From Enterobacter ludwigii (GTDB taxonomy: Bacteria; Pseudomonadota; Gammaproteobacteria; Enterobacterales; Enterobacteriaceae), in the NCBI RefSeq assembly GCF_001750725.1, contig NZ_CP017279.1, positions 2,480,001 to 2,544,000 on the forward strand: a stretch of DNA of 64,000 bases, given 5' to 3'. Made by a program: the position numbers and the translations under genes. Below are positions 31,826 through 41,752 of this stretch, in pieces. Position 1 is the first letter of the stretch. Every line of letters starts with the position of its first letter. The notes under the pieces were generated by a model. The model was not told the DNA's origin. It saw only the letters and a list, made by a program, of their open reading frames with translations, and ran no database searches.

Positions 31826-32287
31826 TTACGCCTGTTTCGCTTCCCGCGCCATGCCGATGTGTGGAATACCGTCCTCATCGTACACGTCCGTCACGGGGGT
31901 AAACCCAAAATGCCCATAGAACGGTTGCAGGTGCGCCTGCGCGCCCAGATATAACGCCTTGTCCGGCCACTGTTTTTGGCACGCTTCCAGCGTTTTTTCC
32001 ATCAGCTGATAGCCCAGTTTTTCACCACGCGCGTTGCCGCTGATAATCACGCGGCCAATCACGACAGGCTCAAAATCATCTTCGCTTTTCAGAATCCTCG
32101 CATACGCCACCAGCGCGTTGTCCCGCCAGCCAAGAATATGGCGATTCTCGCCAATAAGATCATCGCCATCGATATCCTGATACGGACAGGTTTGTTCAAC
32201 AACAAACACTTCGCAACGCAGTTTAAGCAGCGCGTAAAGTGACGTTACCGTGAGCTCACTATGGTGTAAATCTTGCCACTGGATCAT
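31826..32287 (-). CDS. elaA: ElaA, GNAT-family N-acetyltransferase
   Basis: 153 residues. The acetyl-CoA-binding region is visible at [20 protein letters not shown], with the Arg/Gly-rich loop of GNAT proteins. The start ATG follows GGAGACTGAC. Substrate unknown. Divergent from rbn. Confidence 0.93.
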   Translation of the reverse strand: MIQWQDLHHSELTVTSLYALLKLRCEVFVVEQTCPYQDIDGDDLIGENRHILGWRDNALVAYARILKSEDDFEPVVIGRVIISGNARGEKLGYQLMEKTLEACQKQWPDKALYLGAQAHLQPFYGHFGFTPVTDVYDEDGIPHIGMAREAKQA

Positions 32288-32357
32288 GTCAGTCTCCTTC
32301 CTGGGTTCATCACGTTATACTAAACCCCTCCCCGTTCGGCAAAGGGCTGATTACGTT

Positions 32358-33275
32358 ATGGAACTGATTTTTCTCGGTACGTCCGCTGGAGTGCCAACCC
32401 GATCACGAAATGTGACCGCGATTCTGCTGGATTTGCAGCACCCGACGCGGGGTGGATTATGGCTTTTTGACTGCGGTGAAGGGACACAGCATCAGCTGTT
32501 ACATACCCCGTATCATCCCGGCAAACTGGATAACATTTTCATTACTCATCTGCATGGCGACCATCTGTTTGGCCTGCCTGGCCTGCTGTGCAGCCGCTCA
32601 ATGGCGGGCAATGCCAACCCGCTGACGATTTACGGGCCTGCGGGTATCCGGGAATTTGTCGACACCACGCTGCGTCTGAGCGGCTCATGGACAGATTATC
32701 CCCTGGAGGTGGTGGAGATAACCGCCGGTCTGGTCCTGGATGACGGTGTTTATCGGGTGACAGCCCAACCCCTTAGCCATCCGGTGGAGTGCTATGGTTA
32801 TCGCATTGAGGAGCAGGATAAACCCGGCGCGCTCAATGCGTCGGCGTTACTGGCCGACGGAATAAAACCCGGACCGCTGTTCCAGCGCCTGAAGCAGGGC
32901 GAAACCGTGACGCTGGAAGACGGGCGCGTCATCAACGGGCAGGATTACCTCGCCGCCCCGCAGCCCGGGAAAAAACTGGCGATTTTTGGCGACACGGCCC
33001 CGTGCCCGGCGGCGTTGCTGCTGGCGCAGGGTGTGGATCTCATGGTGCATGAAGCCACCCTCGAGGCGGCGATGGAAGAGAAAGCCAACAGCCGGGGCCA
33101 TAGCTCTACGCACCAGGCGGCGCAGCTTGCGCGTGACGCGGGCGTCGGGAAACTGATCGTCACCCATGTCAGCTCGCGCTACGACGCCCGGGGCTGTGAA
33201 CGCCTGCTGGCAGAGTGCCGTGAACGGTTCCAGGAATGTGAGCTGGCCGAAGATTTCGCTAAGGTCAGCGTTTAG
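32358..33275 (+). CDS. rbn: ribonuclease BN / RNase Z homologue
   Basis: Zinc metallo-beta-lactamase-fold ribonuclease (ElaC) that processes tRNA 3' ends. 305 residues, as in E. coli. Zinc motif HLHGDH at residues 64-69, and downstream ligands in [13 protein letters not shown] and NSRGHSS. The ATG at 32358 ([11 protein letters not shown]) is chosen by homology; the frame runs further upstream without similarity. Confidence 0.96.
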   Translation: MELIFLGTSAGVPTRSRNVTAILLDLQHPTRGGLWLFDCGEGTQHQLLHTPYHPGKLDNIFITHLHGDHLFGLPGLLCSRSMAGNANPLTIYGPAGIREFVDTTLRLSGSWTDYPLEVVEITAGLVLDDGVYRVTAQPLSHPVECYGYRIEEQDKPGALNASALLADGIKPGPLFQRLKQGETVTLEDGRVINGQDYLAAPQPGKKLAIFGDTAPCPAALLLAQGVDLMVHEATLEAAMEEKANSRGHSSTHQAAQLARDAGVGKLIVTHVSSRYDARGCERLLAECRERFQECELAEDFAKVSV

Positions 33276-33278
33276 TCC

Positions 33279-33305
33279 TTCATTTTTCTCTCAGAGTGCC
33301 GATAA
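33279..33305 (+). promoter_or_regulatory. sigma-28 (FliA) promoter of cheV
   Basis: A perfect -10 GCCGATAA (33298-33305), with 11 bases of spacing to a -35 TTCATTTT (33279-33286) that matches five of eight positions of TAAAGTTT. It lies 34 bases before the cheV start. This is the flagellar class 3 promoter pattern of chemotaxis genes. Confidence 0.8.
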
Positions 33306-33339
33306 CGATTAAAAGGTCAGCATTTCTCTCGAGGGTAGA

Positions 33340-34344
33340 ATGGATAATTTCCAGAAAGATATTGATGACAGGGCGAATCTCACCCTGTCGAACCGTTTTG
33401 AACTGTTGCTGTTCCGTCTTGGCACCTCTCTGAACGCAAATAAATCCGAGCTGTTTGGCATTAACGTCTTTAAGCTGCGTGAAATTGTGCCGATGCCAGA
33501 GTTCACGAAACCCGCCGGGATGAAATCACCGCTGATGGGCATGGTGAATATTCGCGATCAGGTTATCCCGGTAATCGACCTGGCTGCCGTGGCGGGCTGT
33601 AAGCCAACCACCGGGCTGAACATCCTGCTGATCACGGAATATGCCCGCAGCGTGCAGGCTTTTGCGGTGGAATCCGTTGAGAACATCATGCGTCTTGACT
33701 GGAAGCAGGTGCACGCGGCGGAAACTGCCGTCAGCGGGCGGTATATCACCAGTATCGCCTGTCTGGATGAGAAGACCGATACCAATGAGCTGGCGATGGT
33801 GCTCGACGTTGAGCAGATCCTGTATGACATCACCCCGGCCAACCACGACCTGCATGCCACGGATCTGAAGACCACGAAATTCCACATCAAGCCCGGTGCC
33901 GTCGCGATTGTCGCCGAAGACTCTAAAGTGGCACGCTCGATGCTGGAAAAAGGTCTGCAGGCGATGGAGATCCCGGCGCAGCTGCATATCACCGGCAAAG
34001 ACGCGTGGGAGAAAATTAGCGTGCTGGCGGCACAGGCTCAGGCTGAAGGTGTGCCGATTACCGATAAGATTGCACTGGTGCTGACCGACCTGGAAATGCC
34101 GGAGATGGACGGCTTTACCCTGACGCGTAAAATCAAAACCGACCCGCTGTTGAAAGATATTCCGGTGGTGATCCACTCTTCCCTCTCCGGCAATGCTAAC
34201 GAAGATCATATTCGTAAGGTGAAAGCCGACGGTTACGTGGCAAAGTTTGAACTCAATGAACTCTCGTCAGTCATTGAAGAAGTTCTGGATCGGTCAATGA
34301 AGAAGATTGACGGTCCGCTGATTAGCCGTAAACAACTGGCTTAA
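33340..34344 (+). CDS. cheV: chemotaxis coupling protein CheV
   Basis: 334 residues. The N-terminal CheW-like domain (about 20-165) links chemoreceptors to CheA. The C-terminal receiver (about 188-320) has the acid pair Glu193-Asp194 (VAEDSK), phospho-acceptor Asp250 (LTDLEMPEMDGF) and a Ser in IHSSLSG. RBS GAGGG. The gene is present in Salmonella and Enterobacter and absent from E. coli K-12. It stands alone, away from the main che operons, but has its own flagellar promoter. Confidence 0.96.
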   Translation: MDNFQKDIDDRANLTLSNRFELLLFRLGTSLNANKSELFGINVFKLREIVPMPEFTKPAGMKSPLMGMVNIRDQVIPVIDLAAVAGCKPTTGLNILLITEYARSVQAFAVESVENIMRLDWKQVHAAETAVSGRYITSIACLDEKTDTNELAMVLDVEQILYDITPANHDLHATDLKTTKFHIKPGAVAIVAEDSKVARSMLEKGLQAMEIPAQLHITGKDAWEKISVLAAQAQAEGVPITDKIALVLTDLEMPEMDGFTLTRKIKTDPLLKDIPVVIHSSLSGNANEDHIRKVKADGYVAKFELNELSSVIEEVLDRSMKKIDGPLISRKQLA

Positions 34345-34391
34345 CTTTCAGCAGGCTCACGCCTTCCCGACAGGGCAAGGCCGCAAGCCAA

Positions 34392-34420
34392 CAAAAAACC
34401 CGCCGAGGCGGGTTTTTTTA
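34392..34420 (+). terminator. bidirectional terminator between cheV and nuoN
   Basis: CCCGCC (34399-34404) and GGCGGG (34407-34412) with a GA turn, an A run before and a T run after. Serves convergent cheV and the end of the nuo operon. Confidence 0.93.
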
Positions 34421-34446
34421 TTCACTGCGGTCAAGCAGCAACGTGA

Positions 34447-35904
34447 TTACATCAGCGGCATCGCGTGCTGCACGATGGTGATCAGCGGCTGTGGATAGAT
34501 ACCGAAGATCAGTACCAGCAGCGCGGAGATCAGTACCACGATACCACCGGCGCTGTACTGCCAGTTACGCGGCGCATCGCGGTTCAGCTGCTGAGGTGCA
34601 CTCAGATACAGACTCACGGCCACACGCAGGTAGTAGTAGAGACCGATTGCAGAGCCGATCACCACGCCCGCCGTCAGCCACCACAGGTGTGCCTGCACAC
34701 CCACTGCCAGCACGTAGAACTTACCGATAAAGCCCAGCGTCATCGGAATACCCGCCAGAGAGAGCATCATTACTGTCATAACGGCGGACAGAATCGGACG
34801 GTGCCAGAACAGACCACGGTAGGAGAACAGAGAATCTGCATCCGGACCACGGTACGGGCTGGACATCAGGCTCACCACGCCGAACGCGCCGAGGCTGCTG
34901 AACAGGTAACCGGCCAGGTAAACACCGACGGTCTCCATCGACATCTCACCGCTCTGCAGCGCAATCAGTGCCACCATCAGGTAGCCCAGATGGGAGATAG
35001 ATGAGTAGCCCAGCAGACGTTTAATATTGGTCTGGCTCAGCGCCATCAGGTTACCGAAGATGATGGAAGCAAACGCGATGATACCCAGCACCACACGAAC
35101 CGCTTCACTGTCACCCACCGGCGCATACAGGAACAGACGCATCACCACCCCGAAGATAGCGATTTTGCTCGCCGTCGCCAGGAAGGTTGAGACTGGAGCA
35201 GGCGCGCCCTGGTAGACGTCTGGCGTCCACAGGTGGAACGGAACCAGAGAGAGTTTAAAGCCAAGGCCAACAATCATCATGCCCAGACCCGCCAGCAGCA
35301 GCGGTTCGTGCAGCATACCGTCGCCGAGGCTCTTGCCGAGCGCCATGAAAGAGAGGTTTCCGGACTGTGCGTACAGCAGCGCGATACCAAACAGCAGGAA
35401 AGACGACGCGGCAGCAGACAGAATGGTGTACTTGATGCTCGCTTCCAGAGAACGTTTCTGACGGAAGGCGTAACCAATCAGACCGAACAGCGGCAGAGAG
35501 ATAAGCTCAATACCGAGGAACAGCGCAGCCAGATGGTTCGCATTCGCCAGCAGAATACCGCCCAGCGCGGCAATCAGTACCAGCAGGTAAAACTCTTCTT
35601 TGTTGTCGTTGTAGCCTTCCAGCCATGGGTACGCAAACGTACAGGTTGCCAGGCTCGCCAGCAGAACCAGACCCGAGTACAGCATGGCATAGCCGTCAAC
35701 GCGCATCAGTGGAGTGACGTCCATCGCCCCGCCCTGGCCAACAAACCAGAGAGAGACCAATGCGGCGTTCAGACCGATGACCGACAGCGTGGCATTCAGG
35801 AAGTGATTGCGTCGCCACGCAATGGAGAGCATCACAACCACCACCGTCAATCCGACGATCAGCAGCGGTAGCAGCGCGATCAGTTGTTGTGGAGTTATTG
35901 TCAT
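34447..35904 (-). CDS. nuoN: NADH-quinone oxidoreductase subunit N
   Basis: Antiporter-like membrane subunit of complex I, one of the proton-pumping modules. 485 residues, as in E. coli, with about 14 membrane helices. Last gene of the nuo operon; starts 6 bases after nuoM. Confidence 0.98.
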   Translation of the reverse strand: MTITPQQLIALLPLLIVGLTVVVVMLSIAWRRNHFLNATLSVIGLNAALVSLWFVGQGGAMDVTPLMRVDGYAMLYSGLVLLASLATCTFAYPWLEGYNDNKEEFYLLVLIAALGGILLANANHLAALFLGIELISLPLFGLIGYAFRQKRSLEASIKYTILSAAASSFLLFGIALLYAQSGNLSFMALGKSLGDGMLHEPLLLAGLGMMIVGLGFKLSLVPFHLWTPDVYQGAPAPVSTFLATASKIAIFGVVMRLFLYAPVGDSEAVRVVLGIIAFASIIFGNLMALSQTNIKRLLGYSSISHLGYLMVALIALQSGEMSMETVGVYLAGYLFSSLGAFGVVSLMSSPYRGPDADSLFSYRGLFWHRPILSAVMTVMMLSLAGIPMTLGFIGKFYVLAVGVQAHLWWLTAGVVIGSAIGLYYYLRVAVSLYLSAPQQLNRDAPRNWQYSAGGIVVLISALLVLIFGIYPQPLITIVQHAMPLM

Positions 35905-35910
35905 GGCGAA

Positions 35911-37440
35911 TTACGGCCTTGTAGTAGAAGCAGAATTAACAAACCACTGCTGGATATTCCCCATCGCGGAGTGCGAGGTATCCAGAATTGGCTGCGGGAA
36001 GAAGCCCAACAGCACCAGCAGTACGACCAGCAGCAGGATGATGAACAGCTCACGCAGCGACATCCCCGGCAGTTCTTTTGCAGCAATTTCGCTCTTCGCT
36101 TTACCGAAGTAAGCGCGGTGCAGCATCGCCAGCGAGTAAACGGAAGCGAACACCAGACCAAAGGTGGAGATCACGGTAATGACCGGCACCACTTTGAAGC
36201 TGCCGAACAGAATCATAAATTCGCCGACGAAGTTACCGGTGCCTGGCATACCCAGCGTGGCCACCGCGAAGAACATAGAGAGCGCTGGCAGCCATTTAAT
36301 TTTGCTCCACAGACCGCCCATCATACGCATGTCACGGGTGTGAAGACGTTCGTACAGCTGACCACACAGGATGAAGAGACCGGCTGCGGACAGACCGTGC
36401 GCAATCATCTGGATAACCGCACCCTGGTAAGCCAGCTGGCTGCCGGTGTAGATGGCAATCAGTACAAAGCCCATGTGGGAAACGGAGGTGTACGCAATCA
36501 GACGTTTAATGTCGTACTGCGTGAAGGCCATCCAGGCACCGTAGAAGATACCGATCACACCGAGCCACATCGCAATTGGCGCGAACTCAGCGGACGCATT
36601 CGGGAACAGCGGCAGAGCGAAACGCAGCAGACCGTAGGCCGCGGTTTTCAGCAAGATCCCCGCCAGGTCAACGGAACCCGCCGTTGGCGCCTGTGAGTGC
36701 GCGTCTGGCAGCCAGCCGTGCAGGGGAACCACCGGCATTTTCACCGCGAAGGCAATGAAGAAGCCCAGCATCAGCAGGTATTCCACACCGTGAGACATCG
36801 GGGTCTTCAGCAGGTCTTCATAGTTGAAGGTCCAGATACCGGTCGCGGTATGGTGAACAAACACCAGCGCCAGAATCGCAATCAACATCACCAGACCGCT
36901 CGCCTGGGTATAGATGAAGAACTTGGTTGCCGCCGTGATACGCGTTTTACCGTCGGACGCCTTATGGCCCCACAGCGCGATCAGGAAGTACATCGGCACC
37001 AGCATCATCTCCCAGAAGAAGAAGAACAGGAACATGTCGATGGCAAGGAACACGCCGATAACGCCGCCCAGGATCCACATCAGGTTCAGGTGGAAGAAGC
37101 CCTGGTATTTTTCAATTTCTCGCCAGGAGCACAGTACCGCCAGAACGCCGAGCAGACCCGTCAGCACCACCATCAGCAGCGACAGACCGTCGATAGCCAG
37201 GTGAATGGTTATCCCAAAACGCGGGATCCACGGCAGAATAAATTCAGACTGCCACTGCGGAATCCCCGCAGACTGCGTCAGAGAGTAGCCACCCTGCAAC
37301 CACAGTTGCAGACCAAGCGCGAGCGTCAATCCCATGGTGATCAGCGCGATCCAGCGCGGCATCTTCACGCCAAAGCGTTCAGTCTGCCAGCACAGGAAGC
37401 CGCCGATGAAGGGAATTAATATTAGCCAGGGTAGTAACAT
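35911..37440 (-). CDS. nuoM: NADH-quinone oxidoreductase subunit M
   Basis: Antiporter-like membrane subunit of complex I. 509 residues, as in E. coli. Conserved Lys/Glu-bearing helices, for example FFFFFWEMMLVPMYFL and MPVVPLHGWLPDAHSQAPT. An AAGGA RBS lies before the ATG and a strong hairpin stands just upstream, in the 76-bp gap after nuoL. Confidence 0.98.
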   Translation of the reverse strand: MLLPWLILIPFIGGFLCWQTERFGVKMPRWIALITMGLTLALGLQLWLQGGYSLTQSAGIPQWQSEFILPWIPRFGITIHLAIDGLSLLMVVLTGLLGVLAVLCSWREIEKYQGFFHLNLMWILGGVIGVFLAIDMFLFFFFWEMMLVPMYFLIALWGHKASDGKTRITAATKFFIYTQASGLVMLIAILALVFVHHTATGIWTFNYEDLLKTPMSHGVEYLLMLGFFIAFAVKMPVVPLHGWLPDAHSQAPTAGSVDLAGILLKTAAYGLLRFALPLFPNASAEFAPIAMWLGVIGIFYGAWMAFTQYDIKRLIAYTSVSHMGFVLIAIYTGSQLAYQGAVIQMIAHGLSAAGLFILCGQLYERLHTRDMRMMGGLWSKIKWLPALSMFFAVATLGMPGTGNFVGEFMILFGSFKVVPVITVISTFGLVFASVYSLAMLHRAYFGKAKSEIAAKELPGMSLRELFIILLLVVLLVLLGFFPQPILDTSHSAMGNIQQWFVNSASTTRP

Positions 37441-37461
37441 GGCGATTTACATTCCTTTTTA

Positions 37462-37480
37462 AGGCCCCCAGCAGGGGCCT
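37462..37480 (-). other. intra-operon hairpin between nuoL and nuoM
   Basis: AGGCCCC (37462-37468) and GGGGCCT (37474-37480) form a perfect 7-bp stem with a 5-base loop, immediately upstream of the nuoM RBS on the minus strand. The following bases on that strand (TAAAAAGG) are not a T run, so it is more likely an mRNA processing or translation-tuning element than a full terminator. Confidence 0.55.
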
Positions 37481-37516
37481 GATTTTCAACGAATTCGAAT
37501 AAAATTCACTTAACGA

Positions 37517-39358
37517 TCAACGCAACACCATCAGCAGCGCCAGCACGACAACCGCACCGATGCTCATGGACGCCACATACCAGCGCAGGTAACCGTTCTC
37601 GCTGAACAGCAGGCCTTTACCTGCAAAGCGGGAAAGGATCGCCGGGATATTCATCAGGGAGTTCAGCGGATCGCGTTTCAGCAGCCACGCAATGCCCAGG
37701 AACGGCTTGACGAAGATCATGTCGTACAGCCAGTCGAAGCCCCACGCGTTGTACCACCAGGTCCCCAGCAGGCGGCCTGGCGCACTGTTGGCAACGGCAG
37801 TCACCAGCGTACGTTTGCCCAGCCACAGCCATGCTGCGATCAGGATGCCCGCGATAGCGACCACACCCGAGGTGATTTCAAGCGTCAGAACGCGACCGTG
37901 CTCAAGCTCGGTGGTGTCCGGCAGTACGCCCTGCAGCGGTGGCACAATCAGTGCGCCAACGAAGGTGGAGAGTACCAGCAGCACAATCAGCGGCAGGTGA
38001 TGAGTAATCCCCTTCCCTGCGTGAGCGTGAATTTGTTCTTTACCGTGGAATACGATGAAAATCATACGGAAGGTATACAGGGAGGTCATGAACGCACCGA
38101 CCAGACCCGCAACCATCAGATTGATATGACCATTCGCCATGGCACCGGCAAGGATTTCGTCCTTACTGAAGAAGCCCGCGGTAATCAGCGGCAGTGCCGC
38201 CAGCGCCGCGCCGCCCACCAGGAAGCAGACATAAACCAGCGGAATGGACTTACGCAGTCCGCCCATCTTGAAGATATTCTGCTCGTGGTGGCAGGCCAGA
38301 ATCACGGAACCGGATGAGAGGAACAGCAGCGCTTTAAAGAACGCGTGCGTCATCAGGTGGAAAATGGCTGCGTCCCATGCCTGAACACCCAGTGCCAGGA
38401 ACATATAACCAATCTGGCTCATGGTGGAGTACGCGAGAACGCGTTTGATGTCGGTTTGCACCAGCGCGGCAAAGCCTGCCAGCACCAGCGTTACCGCACC
38501 AACGATACCCACCAGATGCAGAATTTCCGGCGTCATCAGGAACAGACCATGCGTACGCGCAATCAGGTAGACCCCAGCGGTAACCATGGTTGCGGCGTGG
38601 ATCAGCGCGGAGACAGGCGTTGGACCTGCCATCGCGTCGGCCAGCCATGTCTGCAACGGCAGCTGCGCGGATTTACCCACGGCACCACCCAGCAGCATCA
38701 GCGTTGCCCACCACAGCATGTCATTGCCGGCAGCGAAGTGCGCTGGCGCCAGTTCCACCATTTCGCGGAAATTCAGCGTGCCCAGTTCGTTGTAGAGAAT
38801 GAACAGCGCGAAGGCGAGGAAGACGTCACCCACACGGGTCACGACAAACGCTTTCATGGCCGCTGCGCCATTCTTCGGATCGGTATAGTAGAAGCCGATC
38901 AGCAGATAAGAGCAGAGACCCACGCCTTCCCAGCCGAGATACATCAACAGCAGGTTATCGGCCAGCACCAGAACAACCATGCTCGCGATAAACAGGTTGG
39001 TGTAGGCGAAGAAGCGGGAGTAACCCTCTTCACCGCGCATATACCAGGAGGCAAACATGTGGATCAGGAAGCCCACGCCGGTCACCACGGAGAGCATGGT
39101 CAGAGAGAGACCATCCAGCACCAGGTTGAAACCGATGTTGAAATCACCGACCGACATCCAGGTCCACAGCGGTACGCTGAAGGCCTGACGCCCGTTATTA
39201 AAGAAGTCGATACCCGCATACGCTGTCACCAGCGCAGCCAGACCCACAGAGCCCATGCCGACGGTGGCGGACAGATTCTCAGACCAGCGGCCACGAGAAA
39301 ACGCCAGCAGCACGAAGCCAATCAGCGGAAAAATAATGGTTAAGGCAAGCATGTTCAT
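37517..39358 (-). CDS. nuoL: NADH-quinone oxidoreductase subunit L
   Basis: Distal antiporter-like subunit of complex I. 613 residues, as in E. coli. The core has the [26 protein letters not shown] region (seen around residue 230), and the C-terminal extension includes the long lateral helix that braces M and N. Overlaps nuoK by 4 bases. Confidence 0.98.
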   Translation of the reverse strand: MNMLALTIIFPLIGFVLLAFSRGRWSENLSATVGMGSVGLAALVTAYAGIDFFNNGRQAFSVPLWTWMSVGDFNIGFNLVLDGLSLTMLSVVTGVGFLIHMFASWYMRGEEGYSRFFAYTNLFIASMVVLVLADNLLLMYLGWEGVGLCSYLLIGFYYTDPKNGAAAMKAFVVTRVGDVFLAFALFILYNELGTLNFREMVELAPAHFAAGNDMLWWATLMLLGGAVGKSAQLPLQTWLADAMAGPTPVSALIHAATMVTAGVYLIARTHGLFLMTPEILHLVGIVGAVTLVLAGFAALVQTDIKRVLAYSTMSQIGYMFLALGVQAWDAAIFHLMTHAFFKALLFLSSGSVILACHHEQNIFKMGGLRKSIPLVYVCFLVGGAALAALPLITAGFFSKDEILAGAMANGHINLMVAGLVGAFMTSLYTFRMIFIVFHGKEQIHAHAGKGITHHLPLIVLLVLSTFVGALIVPPLQGVLPDTTELEHGRVLTLEITSGVVAIAGILIAAWLWLGKRTLVTAVANSAPGRLLGTWWYNAWGFDWLYDMIFVKPFLGIAWLLKRDPLNSLMNIPAILSRFAGKGLLFSENGYLRWYVASMSIGAVVVLALLMVLR

Positions 39359-39657
39359 CCACGCAACTCACTTACTGAATCGATGTTCAGGTTCTGGCGG
39401 CGACGATGGAGCTGCAGTAACAGCGCCAGGCCAATACTCGCTTCGGCAGCCGCGAGGCTGATGGCGAGAATGTACATCACCTGACCATCGGTCTGGCCCC
39501 AGTAGCTTCCGGCGACCACGAAGGCCAGCGCGGAGGCGTTAATCATGATTTCCAGACCGATCAGCATAAACAGCAGATTGCGGCGGATAACCAGACCGGT
39601 TAAGCCCAGAACGAATAAAATCGCAGCGAGGATCAGTCCATGTGTTAAGGGGATCAT
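39355..39657 (-). CDS. nuoK: NADH-quinone oxidoreductase subunit K
   Basis: 100-residue membrane subunit (E. coli 100) with three helices and the conserved Glu residues in [12 protein letters not shown] and [11 protein letters not shown]. Overlaps both nuoJ and nuoL by 4 bases. Confidence 0.98.
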   Translation of the reverse strand: MIPLTHGLILAAILFVLGLTGLVIRRNLLFMLIGLEIMINASALAFVVAGSYWGQTDGQVMYILAISLAAAEASIGLALLLQLHRRRQNLNIDSVSELRG

Positions 39658-40208
39658 GCGCGTTCCTCCGTTTTTCTTTTCGCGCGGTCGTCAGTGCGGT
39701 TGCTCAGCAACTCACCAGCACGCTCTTCGCGGCCAACGTGGAAGGCAACAACCAGGCCCGCCAGCAGCAGCATAGAGGCCAGTTCAACCGCCAGGACGTA
39801 TGGGCCAAACAGCGTAATACCCACCTCTTTAGCGCCGATTGGCGTGCCGTCGATGCCCTGATCATTCACGCCCAGAATGGCGTAAACAATGACCACCAGC
39901 ATGATGGCCGACAGGATCGCCGGGCCAATCCAGACCTGCGGTTTTAACCACTGACGTTCCTGCTCAATTTCAGAGCCGCCCAGGTTCAGCATCATCACCA
40001 CGAAGACGAACAGCACCATGATGGCCCCGGCGTAGACGATGATCTCCAGCGCACCAGCAAAGTGCGCGCCCAGCGCAAAGAACACCCCGGAAATAGCCAG
40101 CAGCGAGATAATTAAGTACAGCAGCGCATGCACCGGATTGGTGTGCGTAATCACTCGCAGCGTAGCCAGGATGGCGATAAGGCCACAGATATAAAAAGCG
40201 AATTCCAT
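39654..40208 (-). CDS. nuoJ: NADH-quinone oxidoreductase subunit J
   Basis: 184-residue membrane subunit with five predicted helices, including the conserved [20 protein letters not shown] segment. Lies 10 bases after nuoI. Confidence 0.98.
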   Translation of the reverse strand: MEFAFYICGLIAILATLRVITHTNPVHALLYLIISLLAISGVFFALGAHFAGALEIIVYAGAIMVLFVFVVMMLNLGGSEIEQERQWLKPQVWIGPAILSAIMLVVIVYAILGVNDQGIDGTPIGAKEVGITLFGPYVLAVELASMLLLAGLVVAFHVGREERAGELLSNRTDDRAKRKTEERA

Positions 40209-40218
40209 TGCCCTCTCC

Positions 40219-40761
40219 TTACGGTAACAGGCTCTTGACGTCGATAGGCTTAGCTTCGTTCTCTGCTTCGCCCTTATCTTTGCCGTCGATTGCCATACCC
40301 GCCATCCGGTAGAAGTTATATTCCGGGTATTTGCCCGGACCGGAAATCAGCAGATCCTCTTTCTCGTACACCAGGTCCTGACGCTTATACTCACCCAGTT
40401 CGAAGTCCGGGGTCAGCTGAATCGCCGTGGTTGGGCACGCTTCTTCACACAGACCGCAGAAAATGCAGCGTGAGAAGTTGATGCGGAAGAACTCAGGATA
40501 CCAGCGGCCATCTACCGTCTCTGCTTTCTGCAGAGAGATACAGCCCACCGGACACGCTACCGCACACAGGTTACAGGCAACGCAGCGCTCTGAACCGTCC
40601 GGATCGCGCGTCAGCACGATACGGCCACGGTAGCGCGGCGGCAGATATACCGGCTCTTCCGGGTACATCCGGGTTTCGCGTTTGGCAAACGCGTGCAGGC
40701 CGATCATCCAGATACTGCGTACCTGAGTGCCGAAACCTACCAATAATTCTTTTAAGGTCAT
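40219..40761 (-). CDS. nuoI: NADH-quinone oxidoreductase subunit I
   Basis: 180-residue peripheral-arm subunit carrying clusters N6a and N6b, bound by [13 protein letters not shown] and [13 protein letters not shown]. Passes electrons toward NuoB. 13 bases after nuoH. Confidence 0.98.
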   Translation of the reverse strand: MTLKELLVGFGTQVRSIWMIGLHAFAKRETRMYPEEPVYLPPRYRGRIVLTRDPDGSERCVACNLCAVACPVGCISLQKAETVDGRWYPEFFRINFSRCIFCGLCEEACPTTAIQLTPDFELGEYKRQDLVYEKEDLLISGPGKYPEYNFYRMAGMAIDGKDKGEAENEAKPIDVKSLLP

Positions 40762-40774
40762 GGTCTATAGCCCC

Positions 40775-41752
40775 TTATGGCTGCTGCCAGAGAATGACAG
40801 CCGCCGTTACCAGCAAGTTGATGAGCGTCAGCGGCAGGCACACTTTCCAGCCGAAGGACATTACCTGGTCATAACGCGGACGCGGTAACGCTGCGCGAAT
40901 CAAAATGAACATCATCATGAAGAACGCGGTTTTCAGCGCGAACCAGATGAACGGCGGTAAGAACGGGCCATGCCAGCCACCAAAGAACAGCGTTACCATC
41001 AACGCGGAAATGGTGACAATACCGATGTACTCGCCCACGAAGAACAGACCGAATTTCATACCGGAATATTCGATGTGGTAACCGTCGGCCAGTTCCTGTT
41101 CGGCTTCTGGCTGGTCAAACGGGTGACGGTGACACACCGCCACGCCCGCGATAGCAAAGGTAATAAAACCAAAGAACTGCGGGATAACGTTCCAGATGTC
41201 AGCCTGGTTGTTGACGATGTCGGTCATGTTGAATGAACCGGCTTGCGCCACCACACCCATCAGGGAAAGCCCCAGGAATACTTCGTAGCTCAGCGTCTGC
41301 GCAGAAGCACGCATCGCACCCAGCAGGGAGTATTTGTTGTTACTGGACCAGCCCGCGAACAGCACCGCATACACGGCGAGGCCTGCCATCATCAGGAAGA
41401 ACAGAATGCCGATGTTCAGGTCAGCCACCACCCAGGTCGGGCTGACAGGAACAATCGCGAACGCCAGCAGCAGCGAGGTAAAGGCGATCATCGGTGCCAG
41501 AGTAAAGATCACACGGTCAGAGAAGCGCGGGATCCAGTCCTCTTTAAAGAACATCTTGATCATGTCCGCTACCAGCTGGAGTGAACCACCCCAGCCCACG
41601 CGGTTCGGTCCGTAACGGTTCTGGAACAGACCGAGCAGACGACGTTCACCAAAGCTCATGAACGCGCCGCAGGTGACGACCACCAGCAGGATAACTATCG
41701 CTTTCAGAATGCTCAGCAGGATGTCGATAAGATCCGGCGTTAACCAACTCAT
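40775..41752 (-). CDS. nuoH: NADH-quinone oxidoreductase subunit H
   Basis: 325-residue membrane subunit at the quinone-binding junction (E. coli 325). Conserved motifs include [20 protein letters not shown] and the Glu-rich loop [17 protein letters not shown]. Overlaps nuoG by 4 bases. Confidence 0.98.
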   Translation of the reverse strand: MSWLTPDLIDILLSILKAIVILLVVVTCGAFMSFGERRLLGLFQNRYGPNRVGWGGSLQLVADMIKMFFKEDWIPRFSDRVIFTLAPMIAFTSLLLAFAIVPVSPTWVVADLNIGILFFLMMAGLAVYAVLFAGWSSNNKYSLLGAMRASAQTLSYEVFLGLSLMGVVAQAGSFNMTDIVNNQADIWNVIPQFFGFITFAIAGVAVCHRHPFDQPEAEQELADGYHIEYSGMKFGLFFVGEYIGIVTISALMVTLFFGGWHGPFLPPFIWFALKTAFFMMMFILIRAALPRPRYDQVMSFGWKVCLPLTLINLLVTAAVILWQQP

